A stretch of 64,000 nt of DNA from Parapristionchus giblindavisi (taxonomy: Eukaryota > Nematoda > Chromadorea > Rhabditida > Diplogasteridae). How positions within the stretch are numbered: position 1 is the first letter of the stretch; each line of letters opens with the position of its first letter. The notes beneath the pieces were generated by a model that saw nothing but the letters and a program-made list of their open reading frames with translations, was not told the origin of the DNA and did not search any database. Shown here piece after piece: positions 48,078 through 58,430 of this stretch. The DNA lies in the NCBI GenBank assembly GCA_943737045.1, contig CALSFV010000240.1, positions 620,001 to 684,000 of the forward strand. The letters are read 5' to 3'. Position numbers and translations under genes: made by a program.

Positions 48078-49352
48078 CTGCAGCAGAATATACGTTAGGT
48101 TCATATGTGAGCACCACTTTCGCTAGCGGCAATACACTCCAGTTTTTCATTTCCAGGGGCAATTCCCGCCCATGTATGGATAGATTGAAACAATTTTCGA
48201 TCGTAATTATCGATGAATAATTTTGGGAAAATTATTCCAACACAATCTATGTAATTTGGTTACGGTGGCATATTATATTCTCAAACAGCGTTACTATAAA
48301 GGCACATTTAAATTCAGAACCAAAGTATACTGTATTTCGTAGCATGCTATGTTTATTTGGTAGTTGGAATGTGATAAGCAAAGTTGATAATTTTGCGCGC
48401 CAATTTCAGAAACAAATAATGTTTGACAGTAGATGGGTTACGAACGATAACAAAAGTATACCAAAACAAGGGCACAATTACAGTTGGACTTATCAAGAAC
48501 GAATAGTTCTGAACGATAACCGTACATATTAACTATTTCTTCCATTTATTTCTTCTCAAATCTTTGAAAAAAGGAAAAAGAACAACGGCGATCTGATAGC
48601 TATCGATAAATGACCCCTGTCACCTTCCTCAGCTCCTTTCTATTATTATTATTTCTCCTATGGCTTCTGTATTTGCTGTCGCACCTGTTACGGGTGTATC
48701 AAATAAATAAATAAATAAAAAGCTGACAATAAATAACAAGCCGACAGTTTGCAATGATTCATTCTCGTGTTATAGCATTTCAAAATCGAATCATAATTTT
48801 AATTAAACATCTTTGATCTCTTCCACTCATTTCACTAAAAATTTAATTTCTGCACGATCGCGGTCAGAAACAAAATACACGACGACGATAAGAGAATAGT
48901 GTGGAAAACAGGAAAGGGTGAGTTAGTTCACATTGGCGCGTAGAGGGTAATCATCTATGAAGGAGTCATTAGAGGCATTATCATACATCCGATTGGAGGA
49001 ATGTATACCAAGGGTCAGTGATAAATGACGAATTGGAAGGAAAACATGGTAGAAGAGGAAAATGAAACAATGATCGGGGACTTGTTTTTTTCACAGAATT
49101 TGAAATATTTTCTTAGAAACAAAAAGCAAACTCATTGTCAGGTGTTTGAATCCATGCATGATTCAAGTAAAAGGTAAAGGTACAACCCGTTATTCAAGGC
49201 ACACGAAGTCCTGCGGGTGATCACTGCTAGGCCAGCGATCTTTTAAGGTGTTAAAGTGATGTCCTCCCTCCCACCCCACAAGTGGCTTCTATAATATCTA
49301 GATAATAAGAAAGAGGAAGGAGAAGGAGAATAAGGGATTATTATTTTCTTTA

Positions 49353-50290
49353 TAGGAGATCTCGGAGCGGTACTCGAGCGTCTGAGAAGGGTGTTCCTTC
49401 AGGCGGGAAAGGTCACGCTCGTGGAGCGCATGGATTCTCTGATGCTCTCCTCGTTGGCCCCGTTGTCAGTCGCCTCGTATTCTCGTCTACAACGGGCAAA
49501 GGAGTCCCTCGCTCTGGAGCTCGGTCTAGAGCCACACGCCCCTGATGCTCTTCTCGTCTTCATCCTTCAGAAGGTTGCTGCTGGCTGTTCAGCGGCGTCT
49601 ATCAGCCAAGCAACTGCCTCCTTCCAGTTCTTCAATGGCGCCGTCCCTCCCCCAATCGCTGAGATCGCCTCCCGGTTCCGGTCAGCTGCTGCTCGGTCTA
49701 AGATCGTCAAGCATCGTGGTACGGTCGACAAGGACCAGTTGTCCGCTCTTCTGGACCTCGCCGCCGCGGAGAACGCACCTAGAGCTTCGCTGAGAGCGGG
49801 GACCTTCGCGGCTCTGGCCTTCGGTGCTCTTCTCAGGATATCCGAAGCCACCGCTTTGCAATGGAAGGACGTGGAGGAGGATGGAGAATTGATCAGGTTA
49901 TCCATTTCTAAGGCAAAGAACGACCAATTGTGTCAGGGTCGTTCTACGGTACTGCGTTTCGAGAGAGAGTCCAAGGCCCGCTTAGTGTACGAGAAGTACA
50001 AGCAATCAATTATCGTCGAACCCGATCATCCCTTATTCCCTTCATTCTCTATTCCGCTCAGGCCCATCTCCACCACGGCCCTCAGGAAGGACTTCAACTC
50101 GCTCTGTGCCCAAGCCGGTCTTCCTCACCTGACTCCGCATGCTCTCAGAGGCGGAGGCGCCATGGCCTCGATCGAAGAAGGAGTCCCGCTGGAGAAGGTT
50201 CAGCGACGCGGGCGATGGAGATCTGCAGCAGGAATGTCGTCGTACCTCGTGGATTCCATCGCTGGCCAAGGTGGAGCCTTGTCAGTTTGA
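49353..50290 (+). CDS. Tyrosine recombinase (PAT/DIRS- or Crypton-like), 3' exon
   Basis: The frame reads from a probable splice acceptor TTTATAG (ending 49355) through about 312 codons to a stop at 50288-50290; the first in-frame ATG is at 49430. Counting from the GTG at 49391, it holds the tyrosine-recombinase catalytic set: Arg149 in LLRISEATALQW, a Lys in the SKAKND hairpin (174/176), His250 and Arg253 in TPHALRGGGA, Trp276 in GRWRS and the nucleophile Tyr285 in SSYLVDS. These enzymes integrate DIRS/PAT retrotransposons and Cryptons by strand exchange. No reverse transcriptase or gag lies nearby, so it is either a fragment of a DIRS/PAT element or a Crypton-type gene lacking its 5' exon. 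It is GC-richer than its surroundings. It starts ~105 bp right of the end of block copy 2. Confidence 0.85.
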
Positions 50291-50783
50291 TTGTCTTCTT
50301 CTTCATCTTTTTTTATCTTTTTCCCTGTCCTCTTTGCCTTTTCTCCTCACTTTTTTATCATTATCTCCTTCCTCTTGTCATTGTAATATCATCATCATCG
50401 TTTTCATTATATCATTTCCATTCTCCCCCTTTTATTCTACCTCCATGAGCTCCTCATTCCACTGCCTTATCTTGTACCATTTCCATATTCCCTTTACCGT
50501 GTCGAGGTGATCTCCGTCTTCCTTTCGGTTTCTAAACCGTTGTTTCGTTTTCTTGTTGTATTGATGGTTTTCGGTTTGCTGTTATAAGTCTGTCTGTGGT
50601 CAAACCACGAAATTTGGTCCGATAAAGCAGCTTATACCCTTGAAGTGCGGGGTTATTCAAACATTTATTATGGTAAAACTCGAAGTGAGCGTAGAGAACA
50701 AGAGGTTACCATAATATCATGTAGAACTTGGGATCAATTACGTGAAATTCTGTTCTCTATTAGATTCGAGTGGCGAAAGCGCA
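50291..50783. other. 3' flank of the tyrosine recombinase
   Basis: Pyrimidine-rich (TTCCTCTT-type) stretch to about 50520, then plain sequence. I see no split direct repeats or inverted ends that would define the element. Confidence 0.5.
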
Positions 50784-50850
50784 GCCCGTGTAGCTCAGTT
50801 GTTGGTAGTCAGCGCTTGTAACCGCGCCACGCGGGTTCGATTACCTTTTT
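50784..50850 (+). pseudogene. tRNA-like sequence, TGT (Thr)-type loop
   Basis: GCCCGTGTAGCTCAGTTG carries a D-arm/A-box pattern, CTTGTAA sits at the anticodon-loop position, GGTTCGATTACC is a B box, and a T-run follows at 50846 as a Pol III terminator. The 3' strand of the acceptor stem is missing and the anticodon stem pairs poorly, so it is a truncated tRNA or SINE head. Confidence 0.55.
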
Positions 50851-51159
50851 AATTATCTATATATTGATATCTCAAATTCTAAAAGGCGGGTTGTCCCTTG
50901 CATTTCCTTGGTGCAACAACGATTTTCAACTCGGATTACGGTATTCTGGGGCATGTATAATTTTACTGAAAATTAGTTTTGTATTCATTGAGATATCTGA
51001 AGTCCTGGCGGTCAGTTTGGTCACGAAAAAACTTAGGGTCCCCTTCTTTAACACTGTTTCGTAATATTACACTCTTCAAAATTGTCTTGCGGTAAAAATT
51101 ACCAACAAAACTGATCACAAACTAACTTTTCAAGCAATTTTTTGTGTTAATTTTCTATA

Positions 51160-51292
51160 TCCGTTTTTTTTGTTATTTTTTGGTTTTTGCTGAAAAACCA
51201 AACAAAAAAATACCAAACAAAAAATTCTCAAAACCCAAAAAACCCCAAAAAACAAAAAAAAATACCAAACAAAAAATCCCAGCCCTGGTAAC
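51160..51292 (+). repeat. Low-complexity CAAAC/AAAAC tract
   Basis: Repeats of ACCAAACAAAAAA and AAACCCCAAAAAAC immediately before the inverted block fragment. Confidence 0.85.
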
Positions 51293-52575
51293 GACGATGA
51301 AGTATATTCTAACAGAGGTTATGTTCAAAAGTCATGAAAAAAGAAGTCACGAACTCTCCACAAAAGTTTCGTCTTTTCGCGACTTGAACATAACATAACA
51401 GAAAAGAGAATCCAAGGAGGGCTCGTACCTTCAAAGAAGCTTCAGGGCCCTGAGTCCAACATCCGATGTCATCTAGGCAGTGACGATAGCTTTCTAGACG
51501 ACCTTGCTCCTCGGCACGTAGGCGGTAGGTAGGCGATAGGTGTCGTGCCGACCTCTGAAATGGATTTGAAATGATTTAAATGATTATGTAAACAAATTGA
51601 GACCACTCTGCACACTGGACACACTGTCTCGTGGACTAAAGGACAGTCGTGGCCACATTGCGAACATCGTCTGAGACCGTATCCATGGCGTAAAGCATAA
51701 AAGTTGACATAAAGTATACGTCTACTCTCGTGACGTCACCTTTATCGACGAATTGTTTGTAACGCTTCATGGATACGACCTCCGAATTATTATTGAATGC
51801 GGAGCAGAAGAATGAGAATAAAGTTGAGAGATGGCTAGAAGAGAGAGAAATGCAACATAAACAGAGAGATGCAATATATCAAGATGTAGACGCACAAAAG
51901 GATGGTAGGCTCACTTCCCTTCTTTCCATCTCTCTCATAAACATTATCGATTGATGGTCTACCCTCTTCCTTAGTGATCGATGGGTATGATAATGAATGT
52001 AAGAGATAGAGGAGAGAGAGGAAGAGATGGGATGGAAGACTGATTGATGATAAACGAACGACAGAAAATACATACATAAATGAGCTTTGAAAAGGAGAGA
52101 TTGCAAGGATGACTGAAAACTGCAAATGTAGGAAACAAAGTGAGGACACGTAGTATGTTTGAATATGATATTGGATCATATGCAAATGACAATACAATGG
52201 AAGGAAGGTCTAGACAACAACAACGATACCATATGCAAATAGACAAAGACAAATCCAAAATTGATTGGTGACGAGGTATACCGATATATCCATTCGATAA
52301 TTACGATAGAAAAAGGAAGAGTGATGGAGGGAGATAGGAGTGCAGTTAAAGAGGAAGAAGGAGAGGGCGAATTAACTATGAAAGTAACATCAAAAAGCAT
52401 AGTGGAACGTGATGATAAATGAAAATGGCGGGAAAATCAGACAGAGGGAACAGTCAGTCAGAGAAAGAGACATAAGACAATTCATCGATCGCTGTATGAG
52501 AGACGGGATGACTGATCTACCACTCCGTCTTTTAGGGAGGGGGCCGTGGCCGTGACCGCGGCCGTCATTTAGGGA
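51293..52575 (-). repeat. Third, diverged and inverted fragment of the duplicated block
   Basis: Read on the minus strand it starts GTCCCTAAATGACGGC (52575-52560) like both block copies and follows them for about 1.28 kb, with many substitutions and deletions. It includes the short ORF, the CRE site and a degraded PH-like exon. It then ends near 51293. It has no satellite or gene exons, so it is an older solo copy of the mobile part of the block. Confidence 0.85.
51769..51954 (+). CDS. Short conserved ORF, diverged copy 3
   Basis: 61 codons, MDTTSELLLNAEQKNENK.., aligned end to end with 18441-18256. Around ten residues differ but no stop or frameshift appears, although nearby non-coding sequence carries indels. 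Confidence 0.38.
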   Translation: MDTTSELLLNAEQKNENKVERWLEEREMQHKQRDAIYQDVDAQKDGRLTSLLSISLINIID

Positions 52576-53310
52576 CACCCGTCAATTCCAGGTCGCCAAA
52601 CTTTTTAAAAATAATTATTATTATTCGTATTTATTGCTATTAATTTTCTCTCTTACATTTTTTATCTTGTCCTAAAATCGAACTTTAGCAATGATCAAAG
52701 ATAATGATCAATGGAAAATTGACCACGACTCATAATCAGAGATCAAAGATCATACCCAATAGATGGAGAGAAAAGATTAACTTCGTACCTTCTTGCTGCC
52801 TTCCTTTCACATATTGCTCACAATCCTTCTTCTCCTGACTCAAATCGATTTTTTTCAAAGACCAGTAAATCAAAAATCAGAGTCCAGAGATTCTATTCTT
52901 GCTTTCATCCTTCTTCTCCTTCATGCTACCTTCCTGAAGGTATTCAAATTCGATCGATAAAGATCGATAAATACAAACTGCAAACATTCTTTTCTTCGTC
53001 TTCGACCAGCAACAAATTGTAATATTACTGTATACGATGTACGTATACACCTATCTATTTTCGGACAAGTGTGATTTGTTTTATTTTTAAAATTACTTTT
53101 AGCAAGATAGAATTTATCTCAAGATTGGTAATCATAAAAAGTATTATGGCTGACAATCGCGATTAAGATTTTGTAATTCATTCAATGTCAATCACATTTC
53201 TCTCGCGTTTGAGCAAGCTACAACTGTCGAATAGATAATTTTTTAAATCCTTTTTTTCTAATCCCGCTTAACCATGCGCAAGCGCAAATAGAGAACTTGT
53301 AAAGACAAAG
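52576..53310. other. Spacer before the secreted-protein cluster
   Basis: AT-rich, with GATCAAAG phrases (52690-52755). No gene or element that I can support. Confidence 0.5.
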
Positions 53311-53315
53311 ATCAG

Positions 53316-53455
53316 TTGAGAGAGCTCAGACAGTTAGAGAGTGATGAGAGAGTGTGTGAATATGAGAGAGTGAACGAGAGAACACACGGAAGCGAGAGTT
53401 TAAACATGCCCTGGGGGCGTGGCCAAGGCGTGAAAATCGTTCAGAAGGTATATAA
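53316..53455 (+). promoter_or_regulatory. Promoter of secreted gene 1
   Basis: GAGAG-rich stretch (53320-53400), then GGGGGCGTGGCCAAGGCG and TATATAA at 53449-53455, 47 bp before the ATG. The whole region is nearly identical upstream of genes 2 and 3. Confidence 0.75.
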
Positions 53456-53501
53456 GCTCATAGCCTCAGGGCTCAAATCACATTCAATCACTTACAACGT
53501 A

Positions 53502-54327
53502 ATGTCTTCATTCACTACCATTGTTCTCTGGTAAGTATCCCATACTCAGAGACTTAACTTAAGACTTATCATTTAAGTTATTGTATTTATTTATAGTTTC
53601 GCCCTTTTCTCGGGATCTACTGCACAGATGTTCGCGGCAGCTGTAAGTTTGATCTCTTTATTCATATCTTAAAGCACAATACCGTATCCCCTACAGTAAC
53701 CCTCTAAATTCGTTCAGGGACCATTCTTCGGTAGATACTATGCACCAGCTAGTCGTCCCGTTCTCGCTCCTGGCTTTGCTGCTCCCATTGTAGCCGCAGC
53801 TCCTCCAGTTTTTGCTGCAGCTCCCGTAAGAACCAAACTACAAACATCATCATAATTGTGTAGTTTGATTTTTAACATTTACAGGCTTTCGCTCCTCCAG
53901 TTGTAGCTGCTGCGCCCGCACTTGTCCGTCCGGCCTTTGCCCCAGCTCCCGTTCTCGCTGCTCCTGCCATGGCCCCTGCTCCAGTTCTTGCCGCTGCCCC
54001 ACCAATGGTTCCCGTAAGTTTCCAGCCTGATAAAACTACTATAATTTAAAGTTTGAACTTTGATCTTTTCTAGGCCCTCGCCCCTCCTGCCATCGGACTC
54101 ACTGCTCCTCTTCCTGCTCCCGCTTTCGCCCCTCACCCAGTTGTTGCCGCAGCTCCAGTGAGTACTTACTGTATTTAGCATTGAACGCGATTCCTTATTG
54201 AAATCTATTACACTTTCAATTCTTGCTAAACAACACAAGTTTTCAGGTAGCATACGCTCCAGCCTACGCTCCATTCGCCGCTCCCGCCTACTTCATCGGA
54301 TCAAACAAGAACAAGAAGAGCGAATAG
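53502..54327 (+). CDS. Small secreted Ala/Pro-rich protein 1
   Basis: Six exons: 53502-53530, 53597-53642, 53718-53825, 53885-54013, 54074-54157, 54247-54327; 158 residues. The signal peptide MSSFTTIVLWCFALFSGSTA probably ends just before QMFAAAG. The mature protein starts GPFFGRYYAPAS and consists of AP/VAAAP repeats (VLAPGFAAP, VVAAAPA, PVLAAPAMAP), ending YAPAYAPFAAPAYFIGSNK and a basic KNKKSE tail. There is no Cys and no enzyme motif. The composition suits an extracellular structural matrix or cuticle protein, but the family is not one I can name. All exons after the second are phase 0, so they can be lost or gained without frameshift. Confidence 0.9.
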
Positions 54328-55080
54328 ATCAGAGAATTATCGATTATCGATTTTATGGTCCTGTCAAGGATTGTTTGTACATAATTGAACTATTTGTTTG
54401 TTTCACCATCGAACGATTTACGAGTAAAAGGAATTCCATCATATTCATGCCCCTGTGTTTTACACGAACTACAGATTTATGCTGCAAAACAACGTAAAAC
54501 TCAATTCTATTTATTTTTTTTGTAGAATAATTAGAGAAATTAGGACATTAATCCTCAACAATTGGGTTGAATTCATTAGTTAATTGTTGTAAAGATCAAA
54601 GATCAAACTACGATTGCATCCTGTCCAAAGAAGGTGAATATCTATGAAGCAACCATCCTACAGAGCAAAAAAAAGAAGTAGTGGGAACTTGTACCTGCAC
54701 TCTCTAAGTATTTCGAATTTTCCTCCATAATTCCTACGAAGTACATGATAAGAATTTTTTCTATTAATCAGAAAAATGTGAAAACACATGGGTTATCGAT
54801 TTTCATAAAATAAACTAAATAATCGAAGTAACTTCCTCGCGAATGCAACTTCATGTTAAATCACACTTTGCAATTATCTTTGTAGTATGAACGGTTTTAA
54901 AATTCACAGGGATGGTGTAGCGGGGACGAGAACTGGGGCAGACTATCGAAAATTTACAAATTGCCCAAATCCATGAATCTTCCAAAGACTGTGCTACGAT
55001 AGATATTTTAAGATACACTAGACTTTAAAAGATTAATTTCTTTTCCCGCCTGATCATTACAGCCTGATTATTAGCGCAAA
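54328..55080. other. Spacer between secreted genes 1 and 2
   Basis: 3' flank with GATCAAAGATC phrases near 54596. No gene seen. Confidence 0.5.
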
Positions 55081-55090
55081 TAGTTATAGA

Positions 55091-55251
55091 ATGGGCAAAG
55101 ACAAAGAGAAGTTGAGAGAGTGCAGGCATTTAGAGAGTGATGAGAGAGTGTGTGAATATGAGAGAGTGTACGAGAGAACACACGGAAGCGAGAGTTTAAA
55201 CATGCCCTGGGGGCGTGGCCAAGGCGTGAAAATCGTTCAGAAGGTATATAA
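55091..55251 (+). promoter_or_regulatory. Promoter of secreted gene 2
   Basis: Near copy of the gene 1 promoter: GAGAG-rich, GGGGGCGTGGCCAAGGCG, TATATAA at 55245-55251, ATG 47 bp later. Confidence 0.75.
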
Positions 55252-55297
55252 GCTCATAGCCTCAGGGCTCAAATCACATTCAATCACTTACAACGTA

Positions 55298-56188
55298 ATG
55301 TCTTCATTCACTACCATTGTTCTCTGGTAAGTATCCCATACTCAGAGACTTACCTTAAGACTTACGATTTAAGTTCAATTGTCACGAGAAGATAGTTTTT
55401 GAATTGAGAGAGATGTGATCTATTGACCAATTTAGTCACGAAAACACTTGAGGGTCCTCTTCTTTAAGTTGTATTTATTTCCAGTTTCGCCCTCTTCTCA
55501 GGATCAACTGCACAGATGTTCGCCGCAGCTGTAAGTTGTCTTAATTTATTCATGTATTTCTACCCAGTACCGTATCCAATACCTACCGTAATCCTCAATA
55601 TTCGTTCAGGGACCATTCTTCGGTAGATACTATGCACCAGCTGGTCGTCCAGTTCTCGCTCCTGGCTTTGCTGCTCCCATTGTAGCCGCTGCTCCCCCAG
55701 TTCTTGCTGCAGCTCCCGTAAGTACCAAACCTCAAACATCATCATTGTGTAGTTTGATCCTTAATCTTTGCAGGCTTTCGCTCCTCCAGTTGTAGCTGCT
55801 GCGCCAGCACTTTTCCGTCCAGCCCTCGCTCCTGCCCCCGTTCTTGCCGCTGCCCCACCAATGGTTCCCGTAAGTTTCCATCCTGATAATACAACTACGA
55901 TCCTGAATTTGAAGTTTGATCTTTGATCTTATCTAGGCCCTCGCCCCTCCTGCCATCGGACTCACCGCTCCTCTTGCCGCTCCCGCTTTCGCCCCTCCCC
56001 CAGTTATTGCCGCAGCTCCCGTGAGTACTGTATTTACCATTGAACCAGATCTCTTCTTTAAATTTATGCAATTCCGTCAATTTCTTCTAAACAACACAAG
56101 TTTTCAGGTAGCATACGCTCCAGCCTACGCTCCATTCGCCGCTCCCGCCTACTTCATCGGATCAAACAAGAACAAGAAGAGCGAATAG
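55298..56188 (+). CDS. Small secreted Ala/Pro-rich protein 2
   Basis: Six exons: 55298-55326, 55485-55530, 55610-55717, 55774-55869, 55937-56020, 56108-56188; 147 residues. Same signal peptide and C-terminus as gene 1. Exon 4 is 96 bp, lacking the PVLAAPAMAPA unit. Mature differences from gene 1 are mostly conservative (ALFRPALAP, LAAPAFAPPPVIA). Confidence 0.9.
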
Positions 56189-58430
56189 ATCAGAGAATAA
56201 TCGATTATCGATATTATGGTCCTGTCAAGGATTGTTTGTACATAATTGAACAATTTGTTATCGAACGATTTACGAGTAAATTTAATTTAATCTTATTCCT
56301 GTCATGCTGCTATGAGTATACTTGAGTATGAGTATGAGTATTTATGATACAAAAAAACACAATAGAACACAATTGTATTTATTTAACACAATTGGAGATC
56401 TTTCCATCACGTAGGTTTTATATTTATTTAAATTGTAGAACAATTACGAAAATTGAGACATTGATCGTCAAGTATTATATATGGTTTAATTTAATAGTTA
56501 ATCGTTGTAAAGATCGGAGATCAAACTACGATTGTATTCTGGCCGAACACGGCGAATATCTGAGACCCTGTAGAGTAAAAAAGAAGTAGCGAAAACTGGA
56601 AGTTAGCTTTCTATAGTTTTTAAAAGAACTTTTAATTATTGAAACCCGTGATTAAAGATTTGAGAATCGGAAGATATTTATACTCGGCTAAAATAAATGA
56701 TGCGCCCAAATGTGCCCATCTGCGGGCGCAGAGCAGCACGTGTTGACAACTCGATCGAGCCATACTGTAGTATATACACATAATATGTTTTAAAACAAAA
56801 AAACCCCAATAAGGAAAACTAGCCATAGTCAACAGTAGCTGGCACAATTTTTGAAAAATATCAAATATAATAGAATATATGCCTTGAATGCATTTGTTAC
56901 GTTGCAAAGTTCGAAATGCGTATCTATGGCCACAATTATAAGGATGATATGATCAAAGATCGATCTATTTTGTAGGATGCTTTCATTTTCGAGTAGACAA
57001 CGTTTTAGCGGTGTTTTTGATGAATTATTGCGTGATTGAGACGATCAGCTTGCATTAAGGATGTACAAATATGAGGAATATGTAGAAAAACTAGGAAATG
57101 TGCGTAGTATGATCAACGACATTAACCTATGAGCAACTGGAAGTCAGTGATCTTCTACATCTTTGCTTCCTGGAGCAAGAGATTTTTCTCGCCTTCCTCT
57201 CCTCTCCCCTTCTATCATTGTAATAGATTTAAATTCAGACGTGGATTATTGCATATCTCATCAGTGAATTATCGAGGAGTAATTATTTAAGATATTCGAT
57301 CAAATTGTGATATCTGTAGCAAACGACCAGCAGATTTGCTAAAATAATCTAACCCCTTGCTTCTGATTCTTATTTTGAGATGTACTTGAGCGTAATCTCA
57401 CAAACATCGCCACACAGAAAAGATTAGATCGGACGAATTATTGTTCTTGAGTACCTCTAGAGATAGCCCACATCTTCCTGATTTCGCGCTAACCGCCATA
57501 AGTTTTTCCCGATTACACTAACCATCGTAAGTCTACTTGTTGTGTCCCGCTAATGCACTTATGTCGTACATTCCGATGGCTTGAAAAAAAGTATATTTGC
57601 CCATGGGGCAAATAGGATAGGAGAGGGCGAGAAAAGCGTTACATATTGCACCAGGAAGCAGAGAAGAAGAAGCTGTGTTAAGATAACTAACTTCAAGTTG
57701 ATCACGGCTTTTGTTGCTGATCATGTAACACACATTGGGAACAATCAGTAGGCTTCTTGTATATTCAAATAACTCATCTCTACCTCTTTTTTCTCTTGAA
57801 ATACAAAAAAAATACAAAAAAATCATGAGCGCTTTCAAGAAACTTCGAGTGTAGTTCCAGTACACTTTAGACCTTGAACAACTTCAAGTAACCTTTGGAG
57901 AACGATCAAAATTTCAAATCTAAGAATTTTAGAGATTCAATTTGATTAAAAGTTGGGTGATTAAACTGGCTAAAATACGCCCACTTAACCTGATTTGTGC
58001 TGACATAACCTGAGGAATGCCAAGATTTTAAGCCGGGTATATATGTCTATTTTTTATAAACGGAATGCGGTCAGAGAAGATTGAAGGATGGTCCAACAGT
58101 GCGATATGCGGATAGCACTACAGTGCAAAGTAATGACGAGATTTAAAAAAAACGATGCGCGCCCTTTTCAACCATTTTTGGAAACCATCTCATGTTTGAA
58201 ATACATATAAAAAAGTTGAGGTAAACTGTTTTTGAATCACAATATTTGTATTCGGTATTTCTGAACCATCTCTCCATAATCAAATAATATGCATGTTGTG
58301 AGAGCTAGAAATATGATAAAATTCATTTTACTCGTAAATCGTTCGATGGCGAAACAAACAAATTGTTCAATAATGTACAAACAATCCTTGACAGGACAAT
58401 AAAATCGATAATAATCGATTATTCTCTGAT
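56189..58430. other. Intergenic stretch between convergent genes 2 and 3
   Basis: 2.2 kb of AT-rich sequence. Open frames here (56632-56907, 57533-57865 on minus) have no recognisable domain, paralogue or splice context. I see no gene, RNA or element. Confidence 0.5.

Larger units (their letters stand above)
41507..49247 (+). repeat. Duplicated block, copy 2 (7.7 kb)
   Basis: Same content and order as 17602-37628 but with one satellite array only. It starts ~170 bp upstream of the AlaRS start codon. It includes the large inverted repeat (about 42538-46460), the SINE-like insertion, the hAT MITE and AlaRS exons 4-5. It ends abruptly after CCAGCGATCTTTTAAGG, where copy 1 continues into AlaRS intron 3 and this copy meets the tyrosine recombinase segment. 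Confidence 0.9.

Noticed and set aside
49567..50510. Other ORFs overlapping the tyrosine recombinase
   Set aside because: Shadows of a GC-richer coding exon in other frames; none has recombinase or other motifs.
50784..50850. Functional tRNA-Thr gene
   Set aside because: A and B boxes are present but the acceptor stem has no 3' half and the anticodon stem does not pair.
17602..52575. A complete DNA transposon bounded by GTCCCTAAATGACGG inverted ends
   Set aside because: Only one terminus is shared. I could not find a matching inverted terminus at the other end of any copy, so the element class stays open.
57533..57865. 110-codon minus-strand ORF
   Set aside because: No domain, no paralogue, no splice or promoter context. 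It is within chance length for AT-rich DNA of this extent.
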